This document shows, one piece after another, positions 1-8,372 of a stretch of 55,341 nt of DNA (position 1 is its first letter; every line of letters starts with the position of its first letter). The stretch is taken from assembly GCA_045634005.1 (NCBI GenBank), contig JAZQZL010000031.1, positions 1-55,341 on the forward strand, read 5' to 3'. The stretch comes from Flemingiibacterium sp045634005. GTDB lineage: Bacteria; Bacillota; Clostridia; Oscillospirales; CAG-272. Position numbers and translations under genes: made by a program. A model generated the notes under the pieces. It was given only the letters and a program-made list of their open reading frames with translations. It was not told the DNA's origin and did no database searches.

Positions 1-1827
1 CTTACCGTACTGCTCGATAAAGCCTTCGGGAGTGTACGGCTTTGCATAGTGCTCAAAATTATCGAACGTCCAGCATACCATCGTGGATTTCTGGGTGATG
101 GGCTCAAGATTCCAGCGGTTTGCAACGCCGAGGTTCTTTGCGGACTCATACATTACCTCACAGCTAAAGGGATACTTTCTGAAGCCGGCACAGCAAAGCT
201 TGACCGCCTCGTGTACCTTTGCGGCATCTGCACCGTAGTGCTTCTCGTACCACTTGTCAAGGTCAAACGTGTCGGGAGCATTCAGATAATCTGCAATGAG
301 ATCAAACGTGATGGACGGATAGCTTCCGAGCGTCCAAGTAAGGCTGAAATCGTTTACACCGATGTCGTGTACTGCCTTAGCGTGTGCAAGTTCGAGATCG
401 AACAGAGGAAGATACGGAACGACCGCGCACTCCCAACTGTTAGACACCTGAATCTTAACCGTACACCTATGTCCGTTCTTATTAGAGATGTTGATAATAC
501 CCTTTGCCATATCGCTGGGGCCGTAGTTAGAGATGGAGTAGTCGGTAACTCCGTAGGTGCGATCGCCAACGGTGAAAGGCATACCCCATTCGCTGATACA
601 GCCGGTCATAATTCCCGGGTCAAGCTTCGGGATGCCGTTCTTGATCTGATCGTCGGTCCAAGCCCACGTAGACGAAACGGTGACAGCCTTGCTTCCCGCG
701 TCGCGAATAGCCTTGTTTATAATATTTACGGTGGTTACGGGACCGGTTTCAAGCGGAAGCTTCGTACAAATGGGGCAACCAACACCGATAGGCTTACCGG
801 TAATCTTCGAGATCTGTCCCATATTGGGGCGATACATACAGTGAGTCATATTCTCACTCATCGTGGTGCAGGATGCGATACCGATGTCGGGAATCTCCGT
901 AAAGAGGTCCTTTACCATATCGTAAAGAAGCTTTTGATTGTCCGGATGCTGCATGCAAAGCGAGATGCGTCTGCCATCCTCGCTTATCGATCCGCCAAGC
1001 TCGGGGCGTGCGTACTTTTCGAACACGTCAACCGGTACAGCGCGAAGCTCGTTGAAGTAAAGAATGATCTTAATACCGCGCTTGCCTGCACGCTCTACAA
1101 GCTCCTTCAAATTCTTGCGGCGGATCTTGTAGTCCTTGCTGTCAACGGGGTTTACCGGGAAATACGAAAGCGTAGAGAGTGCCGCGTGAATGATAAACGC
1201 GTTTACTCCGACCTTCGCATAGTCGTCGAGAAGCGCATCGGGAAGATGCGTGCGCGAATCCACCATAAACGGGTCTGCACAGGGAGTGAGATAAGGATGC
1301 ACAAGGCGAATACCGTTATCGGTAGAGGTAACGTATTTCACCTCGGTATCGGTGGGATCGTTGTAGAAGTCGAACATCTTACGCTCGGAGGTGTCGAGTT
1401 TTTTAATGGTCTTTGCGATCTTTTCGGTTTCGGCAAGCTCTGCCTCGGTCAGCGGCTCGTACACGACCTTCTCGCAAACGGGCTTACCGTTACCCACCTT
1501 TACGAAGAGAAAGTCATCCTTTTCGAGAACGAAGTCAAGCTTCTCCTCGGTGTAGTCGATAAGCGTCATAAGCTGATCGTACGGGAGGAGGTACCAGTTG
1601 TTGCGGATAAGGGTGATATGACCGCGCTCGAACCATACGGGGTCAGCCGCGCCGGCACGGAGTCCAAGGCGTGCCGCCTCGCGCTCAACGTCCTCTACTG
1701 TGCACTCGAGCACCTTTGCGATGTTCTCTGCGGGGATCATACGGTAGTTTCTGAAAATTACGGTCTGCCAACGTGTGGGAAGATTGTTTCTTTCAGGTGT
1801 CCATTCGGGTTTGATTACAGGCAACAT
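1..1827 (-). CDS. Large TIM-barrel-like hydrolase paralogue 1 (partial)
   Basis: Last member of a five-gene tandem array. The window edge removes its C-terminus, and 609 codons are visible. The ATG at 1827 has an AAGGAG site just upstream and lies 19 bases after the stop of paralogue 2. The N-terminus carries the shared RWQTVIFRNYRM block (about residues 19-30). A barrel-like middle follows, with LYFNELRAVP, then SENMTHC and CPIC (about 320-345), and SEWG (about 400). There is no signal peptide, so the protein should be cytosolic. By the SENMTHC and CPIC motifs it groups with paralogues 4 and 5 rather than 2 and 3. I do not recognise a named family. A glycoside-hydrolase-like role is inferred from the fold pattern and from neighbouring sialidase, aldolase and lyase genes. 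Confidence 0.75.
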   Translation of the reverse strand, partial: MLPVIKPEWTPERNNLPTRWQTVIFRNYRMIPAENIAKVLECTVEDVEREAARLGLRAGAADPVWFERGHITLIRNNWYLLPYDQLMTLIDYTEEKLDFVLEKDDFLFVKVGNGKPVCEKVVYEPLTEAELAETEKIAKTIKKLDTSERKMFDFYNDPTDTEVKYVTSTDNGIRLVHPYLTPCADPFMVDSRTHLPDALLDDYAKVGVNAFIIHAALSTLSYFPVNPVDSKDYKIRRKNLKELVERAGKRGIKIILYFNELRAVPVDVFEKYARPELGGSISEDGRRISLCMQHPDNQKLLYDMVKDLFTEIPDIGIASCTTMSENMTHCMYRPNMGQISKITGKPIGVGCPICTKLPLETGPVTTVNIINKAIRDAGSKAVTVSSTWAWTDDQIKNGIPKLDPGIMTGCISEWGMPFTVGDRTYGVTDYSISNYGPSDMAKGIINISNKNGHRCTVKIQVSNSWECAVVPYLPLFDLELAHAKAVHDIGVNDFSLTWTLGSYPSITFDLIADYLNAPDTFDLDKWYEKHYGADAAKVHEAVKLCCAGFRKYPFSCEVMYESAKNLGVANRWNLEPITQKSTMVCWTFDNFEHYAKPYTPEGFIEQYGK

Positions 1828-1846
1828 AGTATTTTCTCCTTATGTA

Positions 1847-3988
1847 TTACATATTGTCGAGCTCACGCTCAAGTCCGTCAAGCTGTACGAGCTTTTCGAT
1901 TATATCGCGCTCGGTGTAGAAGTAGTGGTTCGAGCCCTCGTAGCCAACCATAGTCGACTTTTCGCAGAGCGGTAAGAGCTCGCGGCAGAGCGCACGCTCT
2001 TCTGCAAATATCGCACGCATTTCTTCCTTCGATGCAGGGAGATTGCGCTTTGCCATAACGTACTTCGCGTGGAGAATCTCCGCCGCGAAATGGTTAGCGG
2101 CAACACGTGCATAAAGAAGCAGCTCGTCTGCAATAGCGTTGCCCTCTACGGTTGCAAGCACCTCGCAACCCTTGTTCCAATCAACGAGAATCTTCTCAAA
2201 CTGATCGACGAGTACCTCATACGGATACGGCTTTGCATAATGTTCGATATCGTCAAACGTCCAGTTTACCATACAGGACTCGTTGTTGTTGGGAGTAAGA
2301 CTCCAACGGTTTACAACGCCGAGCGTCTTTGCAGAGAAGTATGCGAGATCGCAGCTGAACGGATACTCCTTGTATCCCTTGCAGAAGAGCTTAACAGCAT
2401 CGTGAACGGTCTTTGCATTCTCGCCGAAGTGCTTTTCGTACCACTTGTCAAGGTCGAAGTTTTCAGAATCGTCAAGGAATCCCGATGCCATATCAAACGT
2501 GATGGACGGGAAGCTTCCGAGCGTCCAGGTGAGGCTCATCGAGCGCACACCCTCGGCATACACTGCACGCAGATGCTCAAGCTCGAGATCGAAGAGCGGG
2601 AGATAAGGAAGCGCCGCAAGCTCCCAGCTACAGGCCATCTGCACCTTCATACCGCAACTGCGTCCGGTTTCCTTTGCAACTCTCGCAACCTTCTTTGCCC
2701 AATCGCTCGGACCGTAGTGCGAGATAGAGTAGTCAACAACAGACCACGGAATACCGCCGATGTTGGTCTTGACGCCCCATTCACTTGTAACGCCAACACC
2801 GACTGAGGGATCGAGCTCCTTGAAGCCCTCCTCCACCATTTCGTCGGTCCACTGCCATGTCGAGCAGCTTACCGTCGTCTTTACGCCTGCATCGCGAACA
2901 GCCTTCACGAGAAGGTTACATACGTCAACGGATGCTCTGTGAAGCGGAAGGTCTGCACATCTCGGACATTCTATGTGATTTTTGCCCTTGCGCTTGGTTG
3001 AGAGGCAGTGAGTGGGGTTTTCACCCATATTGGTCGAGCCGAGGTTGCCGATACCGGGAATCTCCATAAGGAGATCCTTAACTGCATTGTAGAACCACTG
3101 ACGGTTCTCCTCGACCTGCATACAGAGCGACACGCTTCCGTCAGCGGTCACACGTCCGCCAAGCTCAGGACGTCCGTATTTTGCGAACTTGTCGCCCGGC
3201 ACAGTACGGGGCTCGTTTAAGTAAAGGCTTATCGAGATACCGCGCTTACCTGCACGCTCAACGAGATCCTTAAGATTCTTATGGCGGATCTTATAGTCGC
3301 GGCTCTGATCGGGATCGTACGGGAACGGCGAAAGCGTTGCCAAAACGGCGTGAACAACGAAGCTGTTTATACCAACTCTTGCGTAGTCGTCGAGAAGCGC
3401 GTCGGGGAGATGGCTTCTCGCGTCCTCAATAAACGGATCAGCGCAAGGAGTGAGGTACGGGTGTACCGTTCTCTTGATCGGGCTGTCAACATAGTATTTA
3501 GGCTCGCAGTCCTCTTTGTTGCGGTAAATATTAAAGTAAACGCGCTCCGAGGTGTCAAGCTCGCGAATGATCTTCGCAAGGCGCTCGGTTTCGGCAAGCT
3601 GTGCCTCAGTCAGCGGCTCATATACGACCTTTTCGCAAACAGGCTTGGCACTTCCGACCTTTACTGCGAGGAAGTCCTCCTTTTCGAGTATAAACGCAAG
3701 ATGATCCTCAGTATACTCGAGAAGCGTCATAAGCTGCTCATACGGAAGGAGATACCAGTTATTACGTACAACGGAAACGAAGCCCTTCTCTATCCAATCC
3801 ATATTTCCCTCGCCCGGACGAAGTCCGAGTCGAGCCGCCTCACGCTCAACGACCTCGACGCCGCACTCGAGCACATTTGCAATACGCTCGGCAGGAACCA
3901 TACGGTAATTTCTGAAAATTACGGTCTGCCAGCGGGTAGGCATATTATTTCTTTCAGGGGTCATTTCGGGATTAATTCTCGGTAACAT
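1847..3988 (-). CDS. Large TIM-barrel-like hydrolase paralogue 2
   Basis: A 713-residue protein, start ATG at 3988 behind GAGGAG. It is closest to paralogue 3: both start MLPRINPEMTPERNN and have GENxTHC (about 322-328) and CPRC (about 340) where the other paralogues have SENMTHC and CP(I/V)C. The middle has alternating strand and helix segments typical of a barrel, including SLYLNEPR, STWQWTDEM, SEWGV (about 400) and a MKVQMACSWELAALPYLP block, then a helical C-terminal third. The invariant Glu in GEN and in SEW are plausible catalytic acids, and the nearby Cys residues could bind a metal. Both are inferences. It is co-transcribed with its neighbours (22-base gap upstream). The family is not identified; a carbohydrate-active enzyme is the best guess. 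Confidence 0.8.
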   Translation of the reverse strand: MLPRINPEMTPERNNMPTRWQTVIFRNYRMVPAERIANVLECGVEVVEREAARLGLRPGEGNMDWIEKGFVSVVRNNWYLLPYEQLMTLLEYTEDHLAFILEKEDFLAVKVGSAKPVCEKVVYEPLTEAQLAETERLAKIIRELDTSERVYFNIYRNKEDCEPKYYVDSPIKRTVHPYLTPCADPFIEDARSHLPDALLDDYARVGINSFVVHAVLATLSPFPYDPDQSRDYKIRHKNLKDLVERAGKRGISISLYLNEPRTVPGDKFAKYGRPELGGRVTADGSVSLCMQVEENRQWFYNAVKDLLMEIPGIGNLGSTNMGENPTHCLSTKRKGKNHIECPRCADLPLHRASVDVCNLLVKAVRDAGVKTTVSCSTWQWTDEMVEEGFKELDPSVGVGVTSEWGVKTNIGGIPWSVVDYSISHYGPSDWAKKVARVAKETGRSCGMKVQMACSWELAALPYLPLFDLELEHLRAVYAEGVRSMSLTWTLGSFPSITFDMASGFLDDSENFDLDKWYEKHFGENAKTVHDAVKLFCKGYKEYPFSCDLAYFSAKTLGVVNRWSLTPNNNESCMVNWTFDDIEHYAKPYPYEVLVDQFEKILVDWNKGCEVLATVEGNAIADELLLYARVAANHFAAEILHAKYVMAKRNLPASKEEMRAIFAEERALCRELLPLCEKSTMVGYEGSNHYFYTERDIIEKLVQLDGLERELDNM

Positions 3989-4010
3989 AGCATATTCTCC
4001 TCAAATTTTA

Positions 4011-6152
4011 TTACATATTTTCAAGCTCACGTTCAAGCCCGTCGAGCTGGACAAGCTTTTCAATAATATCGCGTTCGGTGTAGAAATAGTGGTTGGACGT
4101 TTCGTACGCGATCATAGTAGACTGCGGCATAAGCCCGATAAGCTCCTCGCAGAGTGCGCGCTCCTCGGCAATGATGGCACGCATTTCGTCCTTCGACTCG
4201 GGAAGTCTGCGCTTGGCGAGGGCATACTTCGTGTGTACGATGCTCGAGCGGAAGTGGTTGCCCGCAACGCGCGCGAACAGAAGCATCTCGCGTGCAACGT
4301 CGTCGTCAACGCCCTCAAGCAGCTCAATGCCCTTATCCCAATCAGCGAGAAGCTTCTCGTACTGATTCATATAAATGTCAACGGGGTACGGCTTTGCGTA
4401 GTATTCGGGATCGTCGAAGGTCCAGTTTACCATCGTGGTCTTGGTCGGGTTGGGAGTAAGGCTCCAACGGTTTGCGACACCGAGGTTGTTCGGATCGTGG
4501 TAAGCCGTGTAGGAGCTGAACGGATACTCGCGATAGCCGCGGCTGAAGAGCTTTATAGCCTCGTGAACACGCTCTGCATCCTTACCGAAGTGCTTTTCGT
4601 ACCACTTGTCCATCGTGAACGTATCGGGTGCATTCAAATAGTCCGCAACCATATCGAAGGTGATGGACGGATAGCTTCCGAGAGTCCAGGTAAGGCCAAG
4701 GTCGGTTACGCCAAGCTCGTGTACCGCCTTAACGTGCTCAAACTCAAGGTCAAACAGCGGCAGATACGGTACTATCGCAAGCTCCCAGCTGCAGGACATC
4801 TGAACCTTAAGACTCGTCTTATGTCCGGTTGCAAGACCGTGCTTAACAACGCGCTTTGCCCAATCACTCGGACCGTAGTTAGCGATAGAGTAGTCGATAA
4901 CCTCCCACGGAACACCGCCGATGTTGGTCTTAACGCCCCATTCACTGATAGCGCCGACACTGATCTCTGGATCAAGTTCCTTGAAGCCCTCCTCAACCAT
5001 CTCGTCAGTCCACTGCCAGGTCGAGCAGTTAACGGCAGTCTTGGCACCGGCATCGCGGACAGCTTTCATAATGAGGTTGCATACGGTGGTCGAGCCTCTG
5101 TGAAGCGGAAGGTCAGCACATCGCGGACAGTTCTGATCGCCTGCGGCGCGCTTGCTCGACAGGCAGTGAGTGGCGTTCTCACCCATATTGGTGCAACCGA
5201 TGCTGCCGATGTCGGGGATTTCCGTAAGGAGATCCTTTATAGCGTTGTAGAACCACTCGCGGTTTTCCTCAACCTCCATGCAAAGCGACACGCGTCCCGC
5301 GGAGTCGATGCGTCCCGCAAGCTCGGGCTTGCTGTATTTTGCAAACTTATCACCGGGCACTGCACGGGGCTCGTTAAAGTAAAGGTTAATACCGATGCCG
5401 CGCTTGCCTGCGCGCTCAACGAGATCCTTTAAATTCTTACGGCGGATCTTATAGTCACGGCTCTGATCGGGATCGTACGGGAACGGCGAAAGCGTTGCCA
5501 GAACGCCGTGGATTGTAAAGCTGTTAATGCCGTACCTCGCGTAGTCGTCGAGAATAGCATCGGGAAGATGGGTTCTCGTGTCGCTGATGAACGGATCGGC
5601 ACAGGGTGTGAGATACGGATGAAGTCCGCGAGAGCCGCCCACGCTTGAGGTAACGTATCTCGGCTCGTGATCCGTCTTGTCACGGTAAATATCGAAGTAA
5701 ACACGCTCCGATGTGTCGTACTTTGCGATGAGCTTCGCCACACGCTCGGTTTCAGCGATCTGCTCATCGGTAAGCGGCGAATGCGTAACGCGCTCGCACT
5801 CGGGCTTCTTTCTGTAGCCGAGCTTGTATCCAAGGAAGTCCTCCTTGTCAAGCACGAAATCGAGATGATCCTCGGTGTAGCCCGTAAGAGTCATAAGCTG
5901 GTCGTACGGAAGCAGATACCAGTTGTTTCGAATAACGGTAACGAAGCCGCGCTCCATCCACTCGGGGTTATATTCACCCGCGCGAAGTCCCATACGTTTA
6001 GCCTCGCGCTCAACGTCCTCGGCGGTGCACTCGAGCACCTTGGCGATAACGTCTGCGCTGATCATACGGTAATTTCTGAAAATTACGGTCTGCCAGCGGG
6101 TAGGCATATTATTTCTTTCAGGGGTCATTTCGGGATTAATTCTCGGTAACAT
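4011..6152 (-). CDS. Large TIM-barrel-like hydrolase paralogue 3
   Basis: A 713-residue protein, start ATG at 6152 with AAAGGAG upstream. It has the same length as paralogue 2 and the same subgroup motifs: GENATHC, CPRCADLPLHRG, STWQWTDEMVEEGF and SEWGVKTNIGG. Both genes also share an almost identical first 28 residues, which points to a fairly recent duplication. No signal peptide or membrane segment is visible. The gene lies 18 bases downstream of paralogue 4, so translation of the array is probably closely linked. Substrate and reaction are unknown. The barrel-like pattern and gene context favour an intracellular glycosidase or a related sugar-acting enzyme. Confidence 0.8.
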   Translation of the reverse strand: MLPRINPEMTPERNNMPTRWQTVIFRNYRMISADVIAKVLECTAEDVEREAKRMGLRAGEYNPEWMERGFVTVIRNNWYLLPYDQLMTLTGYTEDHLDFVLDKEDFLGYKLGYRKKPECERVTHSPLTDEQIAETERVAKLIAKYDTSERVYFDIYRDKTDHEPRYVTSSVGGSRGLHPYLTPCADPFISDTRTHLPDAILDDYARYGINSFTIHGVLATLSPFPYDPDQSRDYKIRRKNLKDLVERAGKRGIGINLYFNEPRAVPGDKFAKYSKPELAGRIDSAGRVSLCMEVEENREWFYNAIKDLLTEIPDIGSIGCTNMGENATHCLSSKRAAGDQNCPRCADLPLHRGSTTVCNLIMKAVRDAGAKTAVNCSTWQWTDEMVEEGFKELDPEISVGAISEWGVKTNIGGVPWEVIDYSIANYGPSDWAKRVVKHGLATGHKTSLKVQMSCSWELAIVPYLPLFDLEFEHVKAVHELGVTDLGLTWTLGSYPSITFDMVADYLNAPDTFTMDKWYEKHFGKDAERVHEAIKLFSRGYREYPFSSYTAYHDPNNLGVANRWSLTPNPTKTTMVNWTFDDPEYYAKPYPVDIYMNQYEKLLADWDKGIELLEGVDDDVAREMLLFARVAGNHFRSSIVHTKYALAKRRLPESKDEMRAIIAEERALCEELIGLMPQSTMIAYETSNHYFYTERDIIEKLVQLDGLERELENM

Positions 6153-6170
6153 TTCGGCTTCTCCTTTGTG

Positions 6171-8345
6171 TTACATATTGTCAAGCTCGATTTCAAGTCC
6201 GTCGAGCTGAATAAGCTTTTCGATGATATCGCGTTCGGTGTAGAAGTAGTGATTTGCGGTTTCGTAGCATGCGAGTGTCGACTGCGGCACAAGCTCTAAA
6301 AGCTCAAGGCAGAGCGCGCGGTTTTGTGCGATAAGCGTACGCATCTCGTCCTTCGACTCGGGCAATCTACGCTTTGCAAGCACGTATTTTGTATGCACAA
6401 CGTCCGCCACGAAGTGATTTCTCGCAATCCTTGCGAAAAGAAGAAGCTCCTTTGCGGCGTCCGTGCTCTGCGCACCCTTTAGTATTTCAATACCCTTGTC
6501 AAATTCAGGGATAAGTCTTTCATAATGCTCGATGAACAGCTCCGGCTGATACGGTCTGGTGTAATACTCAACGTCATCGAACGTCCAGCCTACCACCGCC
6601 GAGCTTTGCTTAACGGGTTTGAGATTCCAACGGTTGACTGCACCGTGATTCTTGGCAGAGAAATAGATGACCTCTATGCTGAACGGATACTCTCTGAAGC
6701 CCTTGCAGCAATGCTTTACAGCCTCGTGTACCCTTTCGGCGTCTGCACCGTAATGCTTTTCGTACCATTTTTCAAGATCGAACGTATCGGGTGCATCGAG
6801 ATACTCTGCCACCATATCGAAAGTAAGCGACGGATAGCTTCCGAGCGTCCAGGTCAGCTGATAGTTGTTCGTGTCTATTGCATTAAGCTTTCTTATATGG
6901 TCAAGCTCCATATCGAAGAGCGGAAGATACGGCACCGCCGCAAGCTCCCAGCTATTTGAAAGCTGAACCTTTGCCATCATCTCGTGAGAGCTTTCCATAG
7001 CGACCTTGGCGACCTTTTTATATCGCTCGCTGGGACCGTAATTGGAAATGGAATAGTCAATAACCTCAAACGTGCGCTCGCCAGCCTTAAACGGCATACC
7101 CCATTCACTGAAGCCTAAGATAATCATATCCTTGTCAAGCTTCGGGATACCGTTTTCTATCATCTTCTCGCTGCTCCACGCCCACATTGTACCAATCGTA
7201 GTCGCGTTGCTTCCGGCATCGCGAATAGCTTTATTGATAATATTCAGGGTGATGACCGAATTTGTTTCAACGGGAAGCTCCTTACAAACCGGGCACACGG
7301 TTCCTCTCGGATCGCCGGGAGTCGTAGGAAGGTGTGGATAGTACGTTTGGAAAATACAATGAGTCATATGCTCGCTCATTGTGGTACAGCACGCATAACC
7401 GATCTCGGGTATCTCGGCAAAAAGGTCGTAAGTGAGATCGTAGAGAAGCTTTTGGTTTTCTTCCTTCTGCATACAAAGCGCAACGAAATCTCCCGAGCCG
7501 TTCACCGATCCGCCAAGATCCGGTCTGCCATAACGCTCGAAAACCTCACGCGGAAGTGCGCGAAGCTCGTTTAAATAAAGGCATATCTTAATGCCGCGCT
7601 TGCCTGCGCGCTCTACGAGCTCCTTTAAGTTCTTGCGGCGAAGCTTGTAATCCTTACTATCATCGGGGTCTATCGGATACGGCGAAAGCGTCGACAATAC
7701 GGCGTAAATGATAAACGTGTTCACGCCGACCTTTGCGTAATCGTCGAGCAGACTGTCGGGCAGATGCGTGCGGGAATCAACTAAAAACGGATCTCCGCAC
7801 GGAGTGAGGTACGGATAAACCATACGAATGCCCTTATCGACGGACGTAACGTACTTCGGGTCGGTATCGGTCGTGTCGTCGTAAAAGTCGAAATATGCTC
7901 GCTCGGAGGTGTCGTACTTGGCGATCTTCTTTGCAAGCGCTACGGTTTCGGCAAGCTGTGCATCGGTAAGCGGTGAATATGTAACCCTCTCGCAGACGGG
8001 CTTTGTGAAGCCGAGCTTTGAATAAAGACCGTCCTCCTTTTCGAGTATAAAATCGAGCTTTTCCGTAGTGAAGTCAAGAAGCTCCGTTATCTGCTCGTAT
8101 GGGAGTAAGTACCAGTTGTTGCGGATAAGCGTGATATGTCCGCGTCTGAACCATACGGGGTCAGCCTCACCGGCGCGCAGTCCGAGGCGTGCCGCCTCTC
8201 GCTCAACGTCCTCAACGCTGCATTCGAGAACCTTTGCGATATTCTCTGCGGGTACCATACGGTAGTTTCTGAAGATAACAGTCTGCCAACGTGTCGGAAG
8301 ATTGTTTCTTTCGGGTGTCATTTCGGGATTTATTTTCGGCAGCAT
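6171..8345 (-). CDS. Large TIM-barrel-like hydrolase paralogue 4
   Basis: A 724-residue protein, start ATG at 8345 with GGAGAA upstream. It belongs to the subgroup with SENMTHC-like (SEHMTHC) and CPVCKELP motifs, like paralogues 1 and 5, and is 11 residues longer than paralogues 2 and 3. Part of the extra length is a Pro-rich loop between the THC and CPVC cysteines (about 330-350). SEWGMPFKAGERTFEVIDYS follows at about 400, and VQLSNSWELAAVPYLP after that. Replacement of Asn by His in SE(N/H)MTHC is the only change seen in that motif within the subgroup. It is cytosolic by lack of a signal peptide. Gaps of 18 and 27 bases to its neighbours support one transcript. Confidence 0.8.
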   Translation of the reverse strand: MLPKINPEMTPERNNLPTRWQTVIFRNYRMVPAENIAKVLECSVEDVEREAARLGLRAGEADPVWFRRGHITLIRNNWYLLPYEQITELLDFTTEKLDFILEKEDGLYSKLGFTKPVCERVTYSPLTDAQLAETVALAKKIAKYDTSERAYFDFYDDTTDTDPKYVTSVDKGIRMVYPYLTPCGDPFLVDSRTHLPDSLLDDYAKVGVNTFIIYAVLSTLSPYPIDPDDSKDYKLRRKNLKELVERAGKRGIKICLYLNELRALPREVFERYGRPDLGGSVNGSGDFVALCMQKEENQKLLYDLTYDLFAEIPEIGYACCTTMSEHMTHCIFQTYYPHLPTTPGDPRGTVCPVCKELPVETNSVITLNIINKAIRDAGSNATTIGTMWAWSSEKMIENGIPKLDKDMIILGFSEWGMPFKAGERTFEVIDYSISNYGPSERYKKVAKVAMESSHEMMAKVQLSNSWELAAVPYLPLFDMELDHIRKLNAIDTNNYQLTWTLGSYPSLTFDMVAEYLDAPDTFDLEKWYEKHYGADAERVHEAVKHCCKGFREYPFSIEVIYFSAKNHGAVNRWNLKPVKQSSAVVGWTFDDVEYYTRPYQPELFIEHYERLIPEFDKGIEILKGAQSTDAAKELLLFARIARNHFVADVVHTKYVLAKRRLPESKDEMRTLIAQNRALCLELLELVPQSTLACYETANHYFYTERDIIEKLIQLDGLEIELDNM

Positions 8346-8372
8346 CGTGATTTCTCCTATATTCTCCTGAAA